Assembly (NCBI RefSeq): GCF_022654015.1
Contig: NZ_CP073063.1
Span: 2,749,501-2,813,500, forward strand
Reading direction: 5' to 3'
DNA: 64,000 nt
Source: Brevundimonas diminuta
Lineage (GTDB): Bacteria > Pseudomonadota > Alphaproteobacteria > Caulobacterales > Caulobacteraceae
This document shows, in pieces, positions 28,977 to 36,698 of this stretch. The translations under genes and the position numbers were made by a program. Numbering within the stretch: position 1 is the first letter of the stretch; every line of letters begins with the position of its first letter. The notes beneath the pieces are model-generated. The model was not told where the DNA came from and did no database searches. It saw only the letters and a program-made list of their open reading frames with translations.

Positions 28977-30941
28977 ATGAACAAGCTGGCGATCCGGCCT
29001 GTCGAACAGGCTGAAATCGAGACGACGATCCACGGCGCGCAAACGCCCAGCTGGTCGTGGCTGCCCGACGAGGCGCCGCTGGCCATGCCGGTCCAGTCCC
29101 TGTCCGCGCCCGACGCCGTCGCCGACGTGACGCCCGCGACCTCGCCGCGCACCGTCGCGACGCGTCGCCTGGCCCTGCTGGCCGGCACCATCGTCCTGAC
29201 CGGCCTGTCGGCCATCACCCCCTTCTACCTCTATGCCCGCAAGGGTTGGGACGGCACCGAGATCCTGGCCTTCGGCCTGTTCATGGTCCTGATCACCGCC
29301 ATCTCCTGCTGGTTCGTCAGCGGCCTGATGGGGCTGTTCGTCATGCTGCGCGGCAAGGATCAGGCGGACCTCGCCTTCTCGCCGCATCCGCCGATGCCGC
29401 GCACCCGCACCGCCCTGCTGATGCCGCTGTACAACGAGGACGCCCGTTCGTCCTTCGCGCGCCTGTCCCAGATCGATTCCTGCCTGGCGCGTCTGGGCGC
29501 CTCGTCGGCCTTCGACATCTTCGTGCTGAGCGACTCGACCAAGGAAGACGCCGCCGCCGCAGAGCGTTCGGTGTTCCAGGCGTTCCGCATGGCCGCCAAC
29601 TCCAAGGCCTTCTATCGTCGCCGCACCGACAACGCCGAGCGCAAGGCCGGCAACCTGGCCGAATGGGTCCGTCGTTTCGGCGGCGCCTATGAGAACATGA
29701 TCGTCCTGGACGCCGACAGCACCATGGCCGGCGAGACCCTGCTGCGCATGGTCGATGCCATGGAACGCAATCCCGGCGTCGGCCTGATCCAGACCGCCCC
29801 GGTCATCATCAAGGCCCGCACCATCTTCGCGCGCGTGTCGCAGTATTCGGTGCGCCTGTACGGCCGCGTCGCCGCAGCGGGTCTCGCTTACTGGACCGGT
29901 TCGGAATCTAGCTACTGGGGCCACAACGCCATCATCCGCACGCGCGCCTTCGCCGCCTGCTGCGGCCTGCCGCACCTGAAGGGCAGGAAGCCCTTCGGCG
30001 GTCACATCATGAGCCATGACGTCGTCGAGGCCGCCCTGATGCGCCGCGCCGGCTGGGCCGTCCACGTCACCGCCTCGCTGGACGGATCGTGGGAAGAGAC
30101 CCCGCCGTCGATCACCGATTTCATCCGTCGCGACCACCGCTGGTTCCAGGGCAACCTGCAGCACCTGGGCCTGATCACGGCCAAGGGCCTGTCGCCGATG
30201 AGCCGCCTTCAGCTGCTGATGGGCTGCATGGCCTATCTGTCGTCGCCCCTGTGGCTGGCGTCGCTGATGGTCGGCCTGTTCATCCAGATGTTCTATCCGG
30301 TCGACTGGACCAGCTTCTTCTACATCCTGAACCCCCAGTTCACGCCCTTCATGCTGGCGTCCTTCCTGTCCGGCGTACTGCTGATCGGGCCCAAGTTCAT
30401 GGGCGCCGCCCTGGTCCTCAGCCGTCCGGCCGAGCTGCGCGCCTTCGGCGGCCGTCGCGCCATCGCCAAGGGCATGGCGGCCGAGATCGCCCTGTCGGCC
30501 ATCCTGGCCCCCATCCTGATGGTCGCCAACACCAAGGCCTTCATCCAGATCGTCTCGGGCCACGACACCGGCTGGTCGACGCAGCAGCGCGAGGCCGACG
30601 GCCTGGCCTGGTCGGACGCCTTACGCGCCATGCGCTGGCAGATGATCGCCGGCGTGGGCTTCCTGGTCCCGCTCGCCGTCCGTCCCGACCTGGCCACCTG
30701 GTTCGCCCCGATCGTCCTGCCGCTGCTGCTGGCGGCTCCTATCACCGTCTGGACCTCGCGCGTTCGCTCGGGCGACAAGCTGGCGGCCACGGGCTATCTG
30801 GTCACCCCGGCTCAGGACGGCGTCAGCGTCTCGCCGGCCGTCCTGCACACGCCGCGCTCGCCGCTGCGTGCGGTCGCCGGCGGCGTCCTGGCCCCTGTCG
30901 CTGCGCCTGCGATGGTCCCGGCCCGCGCGCCCGAGCGCTAA
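28977..30941 (+). CDS. opgH: Osmoregulated periplasmic glucan glucosyltransferase OpgH
   Basis: 654 residues from the ATG at 28977; a GTG at 28860 would add 39 residues but covers the likely promoter. After a soluble N-terminus come two membrane helices (LALLAGTIVLTGLSAITPFYLY and the ILAFGLFMVL region), then a cytoplasmic GT2 domain with LLMPLYNED, VLDADSTM, the GGHIMSHDVVEA acceptor region and RRDHRWFQGNLQH (QxxRW-type motif), then further membrane helices. It polymerises glucose from UDP-glucose and passes it across the inner membrane. No opgG partner is visible in this window. The acyltransferase fusion upstream could modify its product. Confidence 0.92.
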   Translation: MNKLAIRPVEQAEIETTIHGAQTPSWSWLPDEAPLAMPVQSLSAPDAVADVTPATSPRTVATRRLALLAGTIVLTGLSAITPFYLYARKGWDGTEILAFGLFMVLITAISCWFVSGLMGLFVMLRGKDQADLAFSPHPPMPRTRTALLMPLYNEDARSSFARLSQIDSCLARLGASSAFDIFVLSDSTKEDAAAAERSVFQAFRMAANSKAFYRRRTDNAERKAGNLAEWVRRFGGAYENMIVLDADSTMAGETLLRMVDAMERNPGVGLIQTAPVIIKARTIFARVSQYSVRLYGRVAAAGLAYWTGSESSYWGHNAIIRTRAFAACCGLPHLKGRKPFGGHIMSHDVVEAALMRRAGWAVHVTASLDGSWEETPPSITDFIRRDHRWFQGNLQHLGLITAKGLSPMSRLQLLMGCMAYLSSPLWLASLMVGLFIQMFYPVDWTSFFYILNPQFTPFMLASFLSGVLLIGPKFMGAALVLSRPAELRAFGGRRAIAKGMAAEIALSAILAPILMVANTKAFIQIVSGHDTGWSTQQREADGLAWSDALRAMRWQMIAGVGFLVPLAVRPDLATWFAPIVLPLLLAAPITVWTSRVRSGDKLAATGYLVTPAQDGVSVSPAVLHTPRSPLRAVAGGVLAPVAAPAMVPARAPER

Positions 30942-31052
30942 TCGACCGATGCGTGGCGGCCACAGTGTCGCCACAACCGTTACAGCAACGCTCGACGTCA
31001 ATCTCGATCGGCCTCACCCTAGGCTCCTGTCGTTTGCGGGAGACGTGATTCC

Positions 31053-31370
31053 ATGGCCAAATCCACCGGTTCCGACGCCAAGCCTGACCTGCGGCTCGTC
31101 GCGGCCGAGGCCGAGATCTACGACCTGATGAAAGCGCCTGAAACCACCGCCGACCGCGTCAAACGCCTGCAGTTGGAAGCCCACGCCCTGGCGCTGGAAG
31201 AGATCGAAGGTCTGGAGAAGCTGTTGCTGGAAGCCGCCGCCAAGGCCAAGGCCATCGCGGACGGGGGCGACGCCTATCCGGTCGGCGCGCGCGAGATCGC
31301 CTCGCGCCTCGCCGCCGATCTGCCGACCAAGGCCGAAACGATCAAGACCATCGTCCACCGCGTCGGCTGA
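31053..31370 (+). CDS. Small helical hypothetical protein
   Basis: 105 residues preceded by GCGGGAG. The sequence is charged and helix-forming, with heptad-like stretches (LVAAEAEIYDLMKAP, RVKRLQLEAHALALEEIEGLEKLLLEAAAKAKAI), and has neither a signal peptide nor a membrane segment. I do not recognise the family. Codon usage is like that of its neighbours, so the gene looks native and real. It lies 78 bases before a stress-type SDR in the same direction and may share its transcript. Confidence 0.6.
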   Translation: MAKSTGSDAKPDLRLVAAEAEIYDLMKAPETTADRVKRLQLEAHALALEEIEGLEKLLLEAAAKAKAIADGGDAYPVGAREIASRLAADLPTKAETIKTIVHRVG

Positions 31371-31448
31371 AAACCGAAGCTGAGCGTTCGGAACGACCCG
31401 CCCGCCCGTCCGCTTTCCTGAAGACCCCATCTTCAGGAGACGACACCC

Positions 31449-32435
31449 ATGGACGACCGGACCCACGCGCGCGCCGAAGACATCGCCGATCAGGAACGCG
31501 CCATCCAGCGCGACATCGACGCCAGGGACAAGGCGTCCGGCGACGACAAACCGTCCGGCGCGATGCAGGCCGGCGCCCGCCCCTATCCCGCACCGCCCTT
31601 CCCGAAACAACACCAGACCAAGCCGGGCGACGAGGCCGCGCTGGATCCCGCGCCCCTCTTTGATGCGCCCTTCTGGAAGGGGTCGGGCAAGCTGGACGGG
31701 CTCGCCGCCCTGATCACCGGCGCGGATTCCGGCATCGGCCGCTCGGTCGCCGTCCTGTTCGCGCGCGAGGGCTGCGATGTCGTCATCTGCCATCTGGACG
31801 AGGACGCCGACGCCGAAACCACCAAGGCCGCCGTCGAGGCCGAGGGTCGCCGCGCCGTGGTGCTAAAGGGCGACGTCTCCGATCCCGCCTTCGCCGAGAG
31901 GGCGGTCAAGGCCACGCTCGACGCCTTCGGCCGCCTGGACGTCCTGGTGCCCAACGCCGCCTTCCAGGAACACGTCCCCGCCTTCGAGGACCTGACCTAC
32001 GAGCATTTCGACCGCACGCTGAAGACCAACCTCTACGGCTATTTCAACATGACCAAGGCGGCGGTCCCGCACATGAAGGCCGGCGGCGCCATCGTCATGA
32101 CCGGCTCGGTCACCGGTCTGATGGGCAATAAGGATCTGCTCGACTATTCGCTGACCAAGGGCGGCATCCACGCCTATGCCCGTTCGCTGGGTACGCATCT
32201 GGCGCCGCGCGGCATCCGCGTGAACGTCGTCGCGCCCGGCCCGGTCTGGACCCCGTTGAACCCCGCCGACAAGGATGCTGAAGCGACCTCGAAGTTCGGC
32301 GCCGACACGGTGATGAAACGCCCGGCCCAACCCGAAGAGATCGCGCCCGCCTACGTCTTTCTGGCCTCGCCCCAGATGTCCAGCTTCATCACCGGCGAGA
32401 TCCTGCCGATCATCGGCGGCTACGCCGGCGGTTGA
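31449..32435 (+). CDS. SDR oxidoreductase with charged N-terminal extension (stress-protein type)
   Basis: 328 residues with AGGAG upstream. Residues 1-75 form a charged, proline-rich tail (KPSGAMQAGARPYPAPPFPKQHQTKPG lies in it) that is typical of the YhdF/YdaD/YghA group of general-stress SDRs. The Rossmann domain follows: TGADSGIG, NAAF, a catalytic Ser in MTGSVTG and YSLTKGG with the Tyr and Lys. The enzyme is probably NADP dependent and acts on aldehydes or ketones; the substrate is unknown. A terminator follows. Confidence 0.85.
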   Translation: MDDRTHARAEDIADQERAIQRDIDARDKASGDDKPSGAMQAGARPYPAPPFPKQHQTKPGDEAALDPAPLFDAPFWKGSGKLDGLAALITGADSGIGRSVAVLFAREGCDVVICHLDEDADAETTKAAVEAEGRRAVVLKGDVSDPAFAERAVKATLDAFGRLDVLVPNAAFQEHVPAFEDLTYEHFDRTLKTNLYGYFNMTKAAVPHMKAGGAIVMTGSVTGLMGNKDLLDYSLTKGGIHAYARSLGTHLAPRGIRVNVVAPGPVWTPLNPADKDAEATSKFGADTVMKRPAQPEEIAPAYVFLASPQMSSFITGEILPIIGGYAGG

Positions 32436-32442
32436 ACGTAAA

Positions 32443-32476
32443 CCGCCGCCCTGCGGTCACAGGGCGGCGGCGTTTT
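32443..32476. terminator. Bidirectional rho-independent terminator
   Basis: The 11-base-pair perfect stem CCGCCGCCCTG/CAGGGCGGCGG (32443-32453 with 32460-32470) has a 6-base loop and is followed by CGTTTT on the plus strand; on the minus strand GGTTT follows. It separates the convergent SDR and GNAT genes. Confidence 0.85.
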
Positions 32477-32477
32477 C

Positions 32478-32762
32478 TCAGGCTAATACGTCGTCGTAAT
32501 CCGGATGCCGCTTGTGCCAGGCGACGGCGTAGCTGCAACGGGGAAACAGCTTCAGTCCCGTCTGGCGCGCATGATCGGCCAGCGACTGCATGAACCGCCC
32601 GGCCGCGCCCGATCCGCGCAGCGACGGCTCAGCCTCGACGTGCAGGATGATGCGGGCATCGCCCTTTACGGCATAGTCGGCCCAGACCAGGCCCGCGCCC
32701 TTGTCGTCGTCGAAGGCCTGTTCGAACCGGTTGTCGCCTTCGGCGTCCTTGAACTGTCCCAT
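32478..32762 (-). CDS. GNAT-like N-acetyltransferase, short YjdJ type
   Basis: 94 residues from the ATG at 32762, which has AAGGAG at good spacing; an upstream in-frame start is poorer. It matches the small COG2388 acetyltransferases: AGLVWADYAVKGDARIILHVEAEPSLRGSGAAGRFM holds the acetyl-CoA binding turn (RGSGAAG), followed by LKLFPRCSYAVAWHKRHPDYDDV. These short proteins have only the core of the GNAT fold and their substrates are largely unknown. It is the first or only gene of its transcript on this strand. Confidence 0.78.
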   Translation of the reverse strand: MGQFKDAEGDNRFEQAFDDDKGAGLVWADYAVKGDARIILHVEAEPSLRGSGAAGRFMQSLADHARQTGLKLFPRCSYAVAWHKRHPDYDDVLA

Positions 32763-32828
32763 CGAATTCTCCTTTGACGGATCAACCACCGGAGGCCTCG
32801 GGACGTTCCGTCAGCGTCAGATCAGCCC

Positions 32829-33212
32829 TCAAATCGGCTTGTCGTTCAGCAGGTTCAGCAGGCCGATCACGCTCTTGATCGTGAACCAGACGCTCAGCAG
32901 GAACCAGACCAGCAGGAACAGCAGCAGAAACGGAATGCCGATCAGCACGACCGACGCCACGGCGCTGATAAGGATCCCGGTCCAGGCCGCGATGGTCCAC
33001 CAGAAGACCGACCAGAACAGCCGGATCTGCGCGTCGATATGCTGGCGCGCCACGCCCGTCGCCGTCCCGCGCGTGACATAGGACACCACCAGCCCGATCA
33101 GAACCAGCACATTGGCGCTGGGGATCGACAGGATGAACAGGGCCCAGGCGATCAGCGCCCCGACCTTGCCCTCAGACGGCTGCCCGGCGATGAAGTTGGG
33201 TTCGTTCGTCAT
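32829..33212 (-). CDS. Small inner-membrane protein (DUF4870-like)
   Basis: 127 residues with about three hydrophobic segments: VGALIAWALFILSIPSANVLVLIG, WSVFWWTIAAWTGILIS and VVLIGIPFLLLFLLVWFLLS. A short hydrophilic N-terminus precedes them, and RQHIDAQIRLFW lies between. The pattern resembles DUF4870/YtcA-type membrane proteins of unknown function. It lies 10 bases after the next gene to the right, another membrane protein, so the two are probably made together. Confidence 0.7.
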   Translation of the reverse strand: MTNEPNFIAGQPSEGKVGALIAWALFILSIPSANVLVLIGLVVSYVTRGTATGVARQHIDAQIRLFWSVFWWTIAAWTGILISAVASVVLIGIPFLLLFLLVWFLLSVWFTIKSVIGLLNLLNDKPI

Positions 33213-33222
33213 CGTCGGTCCT

Positions 33223-33894
33223 TCAGAACAACAGGCTGCGGGGGTGAGGAACGGCCTGTCCGCTCTTCAGTTTCAGCACCCCGAACGCGCCGCGCGCCAG
33301 GACCCAGATCGCCAGGGCGAACAGCACCAGCACGCCGATGTTGACCACGATCAAAAGGGCCCCGACGACCGCCGCCCCGACGGCGCCCAGAATGGTGCGC
33401 TGCTGATAGACGGCATGGCTGTGCTCCAGCGGATCCGTCGCCCCGTCGCGCCGCATCACCGCCAGCAGCGCCACCAGGCACGACAAGCCCAGCGTCGGCA
33501 CGGCCAGCAGGATCAGCACATAAACGGCGTACAGCCGCATCGGCACGACCGGTCCTTCACGGCCTGAATCCTGAAGTTTGGGCGCCGCCTCGGCCGTCAG
33601 ACGCTGGCGCACCGCGCGCGCGGCCGGCGCCGGCTCGGCCTCGGCGGGCGTCGCCTCGGACCGGGGCGGAAACGGCGCCGTCGGCCGGGTCGTCGGGCCA
33701 GACCGGTCGAAAGGCCCCGGCTCGGGTGGATCGAACAGGTCCGGTTCGCGCTCGCCTATGGGAAACGGCTCCGGCTGACGCTCACGCGCACGGCCCGCCA
33801 GCGACGCGGGCGAGACGAAGCCGACCTCGGCGTCATGATCGTGGTCGTGATCGCGGGGCGCTGCTGGATCTTTCGGATCGCCGGGTTCGGCCAT
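33223..33894 (-). CDS. Membrane protein with long proline-rich cytoplasmic tail
   Basis: 223 residues from the ATG at 33894; the longer frame would run into folB. Residues 1-115 are disordered, with a His-Asp run (DHDHDHD) and many prolines and charges. The C-terminal half has three or four membrane helices (MRLYAVYVLILLAVPTLGLSC, GAVGAAVVGALLIVVNIGVLV and LFALAIWVLARG). The helical part resembles its neighbour and its family of small membrane proteins with cytosolic tails. Function is unknown. No strong ribosome-binding site is visible, so coupling to folB upstream (82 bases) is possible. Confidence 0.65.
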   Translation of the reverse strand: MAEPGDPKDPAAPRDHDHDHDAEVGFVSPASLAGRARERQPEPFPIGEREPDLFDPPEPGPFDRSGPTTRPTAPFPPRSEATPAEAEPAPAARAVRQRLTAEAAPKLQDSGREGPVVPMRLYAVYVLILLAVPTLGLSCLVALLAVMRRDGATDPLEHSHAVYQQRTILGAVGAAVVGALLIVVNIGVLVLFALAIWVLARGAFGVLKLKSGQAVPHPRSLLF

Positions 33895-33976
33895 GGACAA
33901 CGCTTCTGTCACGCCGGACGCCCGGCTGGAATCTGGCGACGACAATGGCGGTCGGCGCGGCGCGAAGCAACCGCCC

Positions 33977-34375
33977 TTACCGCCCCAGCACGATCTCGCA
34001 GCCCGGCGCCGCGACCGCCGCCAGGGCGCCGGGCTTTTCGATCCGCACCGTGGCCCGCTGCACGCGGCCGTCCTCCAGGCACGCCCGCGCCAGCCGTTCG
34101 GCGAAGGTCTCGACCAGCCCCACATGCCCCTCGGCGGCGATGGCGCGCGCGGCGTCCGCCACGGTCTCATAGTTGATGGTATCGCCCAGCCGTTCGATCG
34201 GACGCGGCTCCAGCTCCAGCGTCACATCGATCACCAGCCGTTGCAGCCGCCCCTGCTCGTGGTCATACACCCCAATCCCGGCCTCAACCTCCAGCCCGCG
34301 CACGAACACGCTCAGCCGCTCGAAACGCAGCCGATCGTCCGCCGGAGCCGGCGTCGCCAGAGGAGAGGAAACCAC
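33977..34375 (-). CDS. folB: Dihydroneopterin aldolase
   Basis: 132 residues. The FolB fold is shown by FERLSVFVRGLEVEAGIGVYDHEQGRLQ (catalytic Glu in HEQG), NYETVADAARAIA and the C-terminal IEKPGAL with the conserved Lys. It cleaves 7,8-dihydroneopterin in folate biosynthesis in the cytoplasm. It follows the SDR gene with a 3-base gap, so the pair is one operon and the SDR is likely a pterin reductase. The N-terminus has a short extra segment of about 14 residues compared with typical FolB. Confidence 0.9.
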   Translation of the reverse strand: MVSSPLATPAPADDRLRFERLSVFVRGLEVEAGIGVYDHEQGRLQRLVIDVTLELEPRPIERLGDTINYETVADAARAIAAEGHVGLVETFAERLARACLEDGRVQRATVRIEKPGALAAVAAPGCEIVLGR

Positions 34376-34378
34376 GCG

Positions 34379-35140
34379 CTACTCCTGGATGTCGGGGGTG
34401 CGCCAGGCCAGATGCTGGCCCCCGTCGACGGCGATCATCTGGCCCGTCACCATCCGGGCGTCAATCAGCCACAGCACCGCCTCGGCCACCGCCTCGGGGC
34501 TGCCGGGCGTTTCCAGCAGGGTGGCGCGCGCCTCGGCGGCGAACTCTTCGGGCGTCTGGTGGATGGACGGCAGGGTCGGCCCCGGCCCCACCCCATTGAC
34601 CCGAATGCCGGGCGCCAGCGCCTGGGCCAGGGTCTGCGTCGCCCACCACAGGCCGTTGCGCGACAGGCTGTAGGAGAAGAAGCGCGGATCCGGCTTCAGC
34701 ACCTTCTGGTCCAGCAGGTTGACGATGGCCCCCTCGACGGCTTGCGCCGCGAACGCCTCGGCCAGCACGATCGGCGCCCTCAGATTGGTGTCGAGATGCA
34801 GGTCCCAGCTGTCGCGCGTCAGCTCGCCGATCCGGTCGTCCTCGAACACCGAGGCGTTGTTGACCAGCACGCTGACCGGCCCCAGCGCCTCGACCGCCGC
34901 GGGGATCAGCGCCCGCACCCTGGCCTCGTCCGTCAGGTCCGCCTGCAACAGGCATGCGCGCCGCCCCAGGCCCGCGATCTCGTCGGCCAGGGTCCGGGCG
35001 TCGTCGCCCGACGCATGATGATGGATCGCCACGTCGAACCCGGCCTGGGCCAGCTTCAGACAGATGGCCCGCCCGATCCGCCGCGCCCCGCCCGTGACCA
35101 GGGCGACGCCCCGCTCAGAGCGAGCAGCCGCCTCAGTCAA
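34379..35140 (-). CDS. FolM/pteridine-reductase-like SDR
   Basis: 253 residues from a TTG start at 35140; no ATG or GTG fits better, and the start overlaps the stop of a 26-residue frame (translational coupling). The TGGARRIG cofactor motif with basic residues suits NADPH, and NNASVF follows. The active site reads YSLSRNG, so the usual catalytic Lys of YxxxK is Arg. The C-terminal VNGVGPGPTLPS is typical of FolM-like reductases. Its position next to folB points to reduction of dihydropterin or dihydrofolate compounds. Activity with Arg at that position is uncertain. Confidence 0.8.
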   Translation of the reverse strand: MTEAAARSERGVALVTGGARRIGRAICLKLAQAGFDVAIHHHASGDDARTLADEIAGLGRRACLLQADLTDEARVRALIPAAVEALGPVSVLVNNASVFEDDRIGELTRDSWDLHLDTNLRAPIVLAEAFAAQAVEGAIVNLLDQKVLKPDPRFFSYSLSRNGLWWATQTLAQALAPGIRVNGVGPGPTLPSIHQTPEEFAAEARATLLETPGSPEAVAEAVLWLIDARMVTGQMIAVDGGQHLAWRTPDIQE

Positions 35141-35213
35141 CCCGACCGAACTCGAACACGTTGAACGCCGCCAGAACGGCGATGAAGCCGAAGATGATGC
35201 CGAGAGCCAGCAT
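35133..35213 (-). CDS. 26-residue single-helix membrane peptide upstream of the SDR
   Basis: The ATG at 35213 is preceded by an excellent AGGAG at normal spacing, and the frame encodes MLALGIIFGFIAVLAAFNVF followed by EFGRVD. Residues 2-20 are one hydrophobic helix with an acidic/basic tail. The stop at 35133-35135 overlaps the TTG start of the SDR gene, so translation of the SDR probably depends on this frame. It is either a real small membrane protein or a leader frame used for coupling. I do not recognise it. Confidence 0.55.
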   Translation of the reverse strand: MLALGIIFGFIAVLAAFNVFEFGRVD

Positions 35214-35282
35214 GGAATGCTCCTGTTGTCGGTCCTCGCTTAGAGCGGGACGGGGCGGGGTTCAAGCAAGGTTCTTTGGCGA

Positions 35283-35894
35283 CTACAGCGCTGCGGCGAT
35301 ATATTCCGACATCAGGGTCGTCAGATCTCCAAACGTCATCTCGTCCACCTCCAACTGAAGTCCTTGGCAGAGAGCCGGCAACTGCGCCTCAAACTGTTCG
35401 AAATCGCGGGCCATGGCCCGTCCGCCTGGAACGGTCTTAGAACGGCTCTGATCCCTCAGCCAGCTGGCGACCGCTTCTATGCAGGCGGCAGGGTCATCGC
35501 CGTGAGCGTGGATGTCCTGACCAGCTAAATCTGAGATGAACCGCTGATACCTGTAACGCTCGGTATCCATCACTAGGCAGCGCTTGCGCTTCTGCAACTC
35601 GTCGCCGAACCGTTTCGCTCCCAGGAACAGGCCTAGTTCCAACGGCATGTTGAATCGCGGAAGGGGCGGGTCGCCGTCAGAGTCCGTGCGCGAGATGTCA
35701 TGAACCCCGTATCGACACTGATCTACGATATCGGAAATTGAGGCCCATCGATTCTGGCTGGCGTCATCGACCTCCAGTGCACATCGGGCGCGAAAACCGG
35801 ACCGCGTGATGGCGAACACCATCGCCCGGAACATTGTCTGATAAGCAGAATCGAACGGGCAGTTGATGAAGACGTCCCGAGCGAAAGACGCCAC
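35283..35894 (-). CDS. Uncharacterised protein with TIR/NDT-like motifs, candidate effector
   Basis: 203 residues from a GTG start that overlaps the last base of the upstream stop. Recognisable blocks are VFINCPFD near the N-terminus, RCALEVDDAS, CRYGVHDISR, FNMPLELGLFLGAKRFG and YRYQRFISDLAGQDIHAH. A strand-loop start with Asp and a central Glu in ELG before a glycine-rich helix recall TIR domains and nucleoside 2-deoxyribosyltransferases, whose Glu attacks N-glycosidic bonds; this likeness is my inference. There are no membrane segments. The DNA is less GC-rich than its neighbours, suggesting transfer. It forms a two-gene unit with the small basic protein, similar to toxin-antitoxin or defence pairs. 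Confidence 0.55.
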   Translation of the reverse strand: MASFARDVFINCPFDSAYQTMFRAMVFAITRSGFRARCALEVDDASQNRWASISDIVDQCRYGVHDISRTDSDGDPPLPRFNMPLELGLFLGAKRFGDELQKRKRCLVMDTERYRYQRFISDLAGQDIHAHGDDPAACIEAVASWLRDQSRSKTVPGGRAMARDFEQFEAQLPALCQGLQLEVDEMTFGDLTTLMSEYIAAAL

Positions 35895-36079
35895 TATTTT
35901 TGAGACGTCGCTTCGAGACGCGCCGCAATGGCGCCCCTGGCTTCACGCACGGTGAAATGGTTGGACGGCTTGGACGACTTCAACACTGTGACACCGTCCG
36001 ACGTCCGTCCGACGCTCACATAACGTCCCGTGGAGGCGTTACGAGCAGTCTTCGGATTTTGCGCAGGTGACTTCGCCAT
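35894..36079 (-). CDS. Small basic protein paired with the TIR/NDT-like gene
   Basis: 61 residues from the ATG at 36079; an ATG at 36097 with AAGGGA close upstream would add six residues. The sequence is basic (MAKSPAQNPKTARNASTGRY at the start) with a short central block GRTSDGVTVLKSSKPSNHFT and a C-terminal helix VREARGAIAARLEATSQ. Its TAG stop shares one base with the GTG start of the next gene, so the two are translated together. Size, charge and position upstream would suit an antitoxin or regulatory partner, but no known family is recognised. Confidence 0.5.
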   Translation of the reverse strand: MAKSPAQNPKTARNASTGRYVSVGRTSDGVTVLKSSKPSNHFTVREARGAIAARLEATSQK

Positions 36080-36169
36080 AGGATCAAGATCATGCATCTT
36101 CCCTTGGCGCGCAAGACCTAGCTGTCCGCAAGCCGCGCATGACATGCAACTCAGAGACCTTTCGCATCC

Positions 36170-36640
36170 ATGACCTGGCGCATCCACGTCGAACCCTTCA
36201 CCCGTCCGCTCTTCTTCGCCTGGTCGCGTCTGACGCGGGGCAAGACGCTGGGCGTGCGGACGGTGGCGGTGGATGCGCAGGGGCGGGTGCTGATGGTGCG
36301 GCACACCTATCTCAAGGGCTGGTGGCTGCCGGGCGGCGGGGTGGACCGGGGCGAGACGACCCACGCCGCCGTGGTGCGCGAACTGCGCGAAGAGGCAGGG
36401 CTGGTCGCGCGCGGGGCGCCGCGCCTGATCTCGATCCATTCCAACGAACGATTCTTTCCCGGCGATCACGTCGCCGTCTTCCGCATCGACGCCTTCGATC
36501 TGAGCCAGCGCACCAGCCACGGCGAAATCGCCGAGATCGGCTGGTTCTCGCCTTCCGCCCTGCCAGACGACGTGAACCGGGGCTGTCGCGCGCGTCTGGC
36601 CGAACTCTTCGACGGCGCCCCGGTCGATCCGGACTGGTGA
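36170..36640 (+). CDS. Nudix hydrolase
   Basis: 156 residues. The Nudix box is complete: GGGVDRGETTHAAVVRELRE plus EAGL (about residues 61-84), with the metal-binding glutamates. A short N-terminal extension (MTWRIHVEPFTRPLFFAWSR) precedes VRTVAVDAQGRVLMVRH. These enzymes hydrolyse nucleoside diphosphate derivatives; the substrate cannot be told from sequence. It is transcribed away from the small-protein/TIR-like pair and lies 58 bases before an esterase gene. Confidence 0.88.
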   Translation: MTWRIHVEPFTRPLFFAWSRLTRGKTLGVRTVAVDAQGRVLMVRHTYLKGWWLPGGGVDRGETTHAAVVRELREEAGLVARGAPRLISIHSNERFFPGDHVAVFRIDAFDLSQRTSHGEIAEIGWFSPSALPDDVNRGCRARLAELFDGAPVDPDW

Positions 36641-36698
36641 GACGGAAACCACCCCTCGCTGCGTTTCAGAATGGTCAAGCCTGCTAAAGGATCGCACC

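Noticed and set aside
30942..31020. Hairpin GTGGCG/CGCCAC after opgH as a terminator
   Set aside because: The stem is only six base pairs with a loop of about ten bases and no T run; transcription may simply continue into the small gene.
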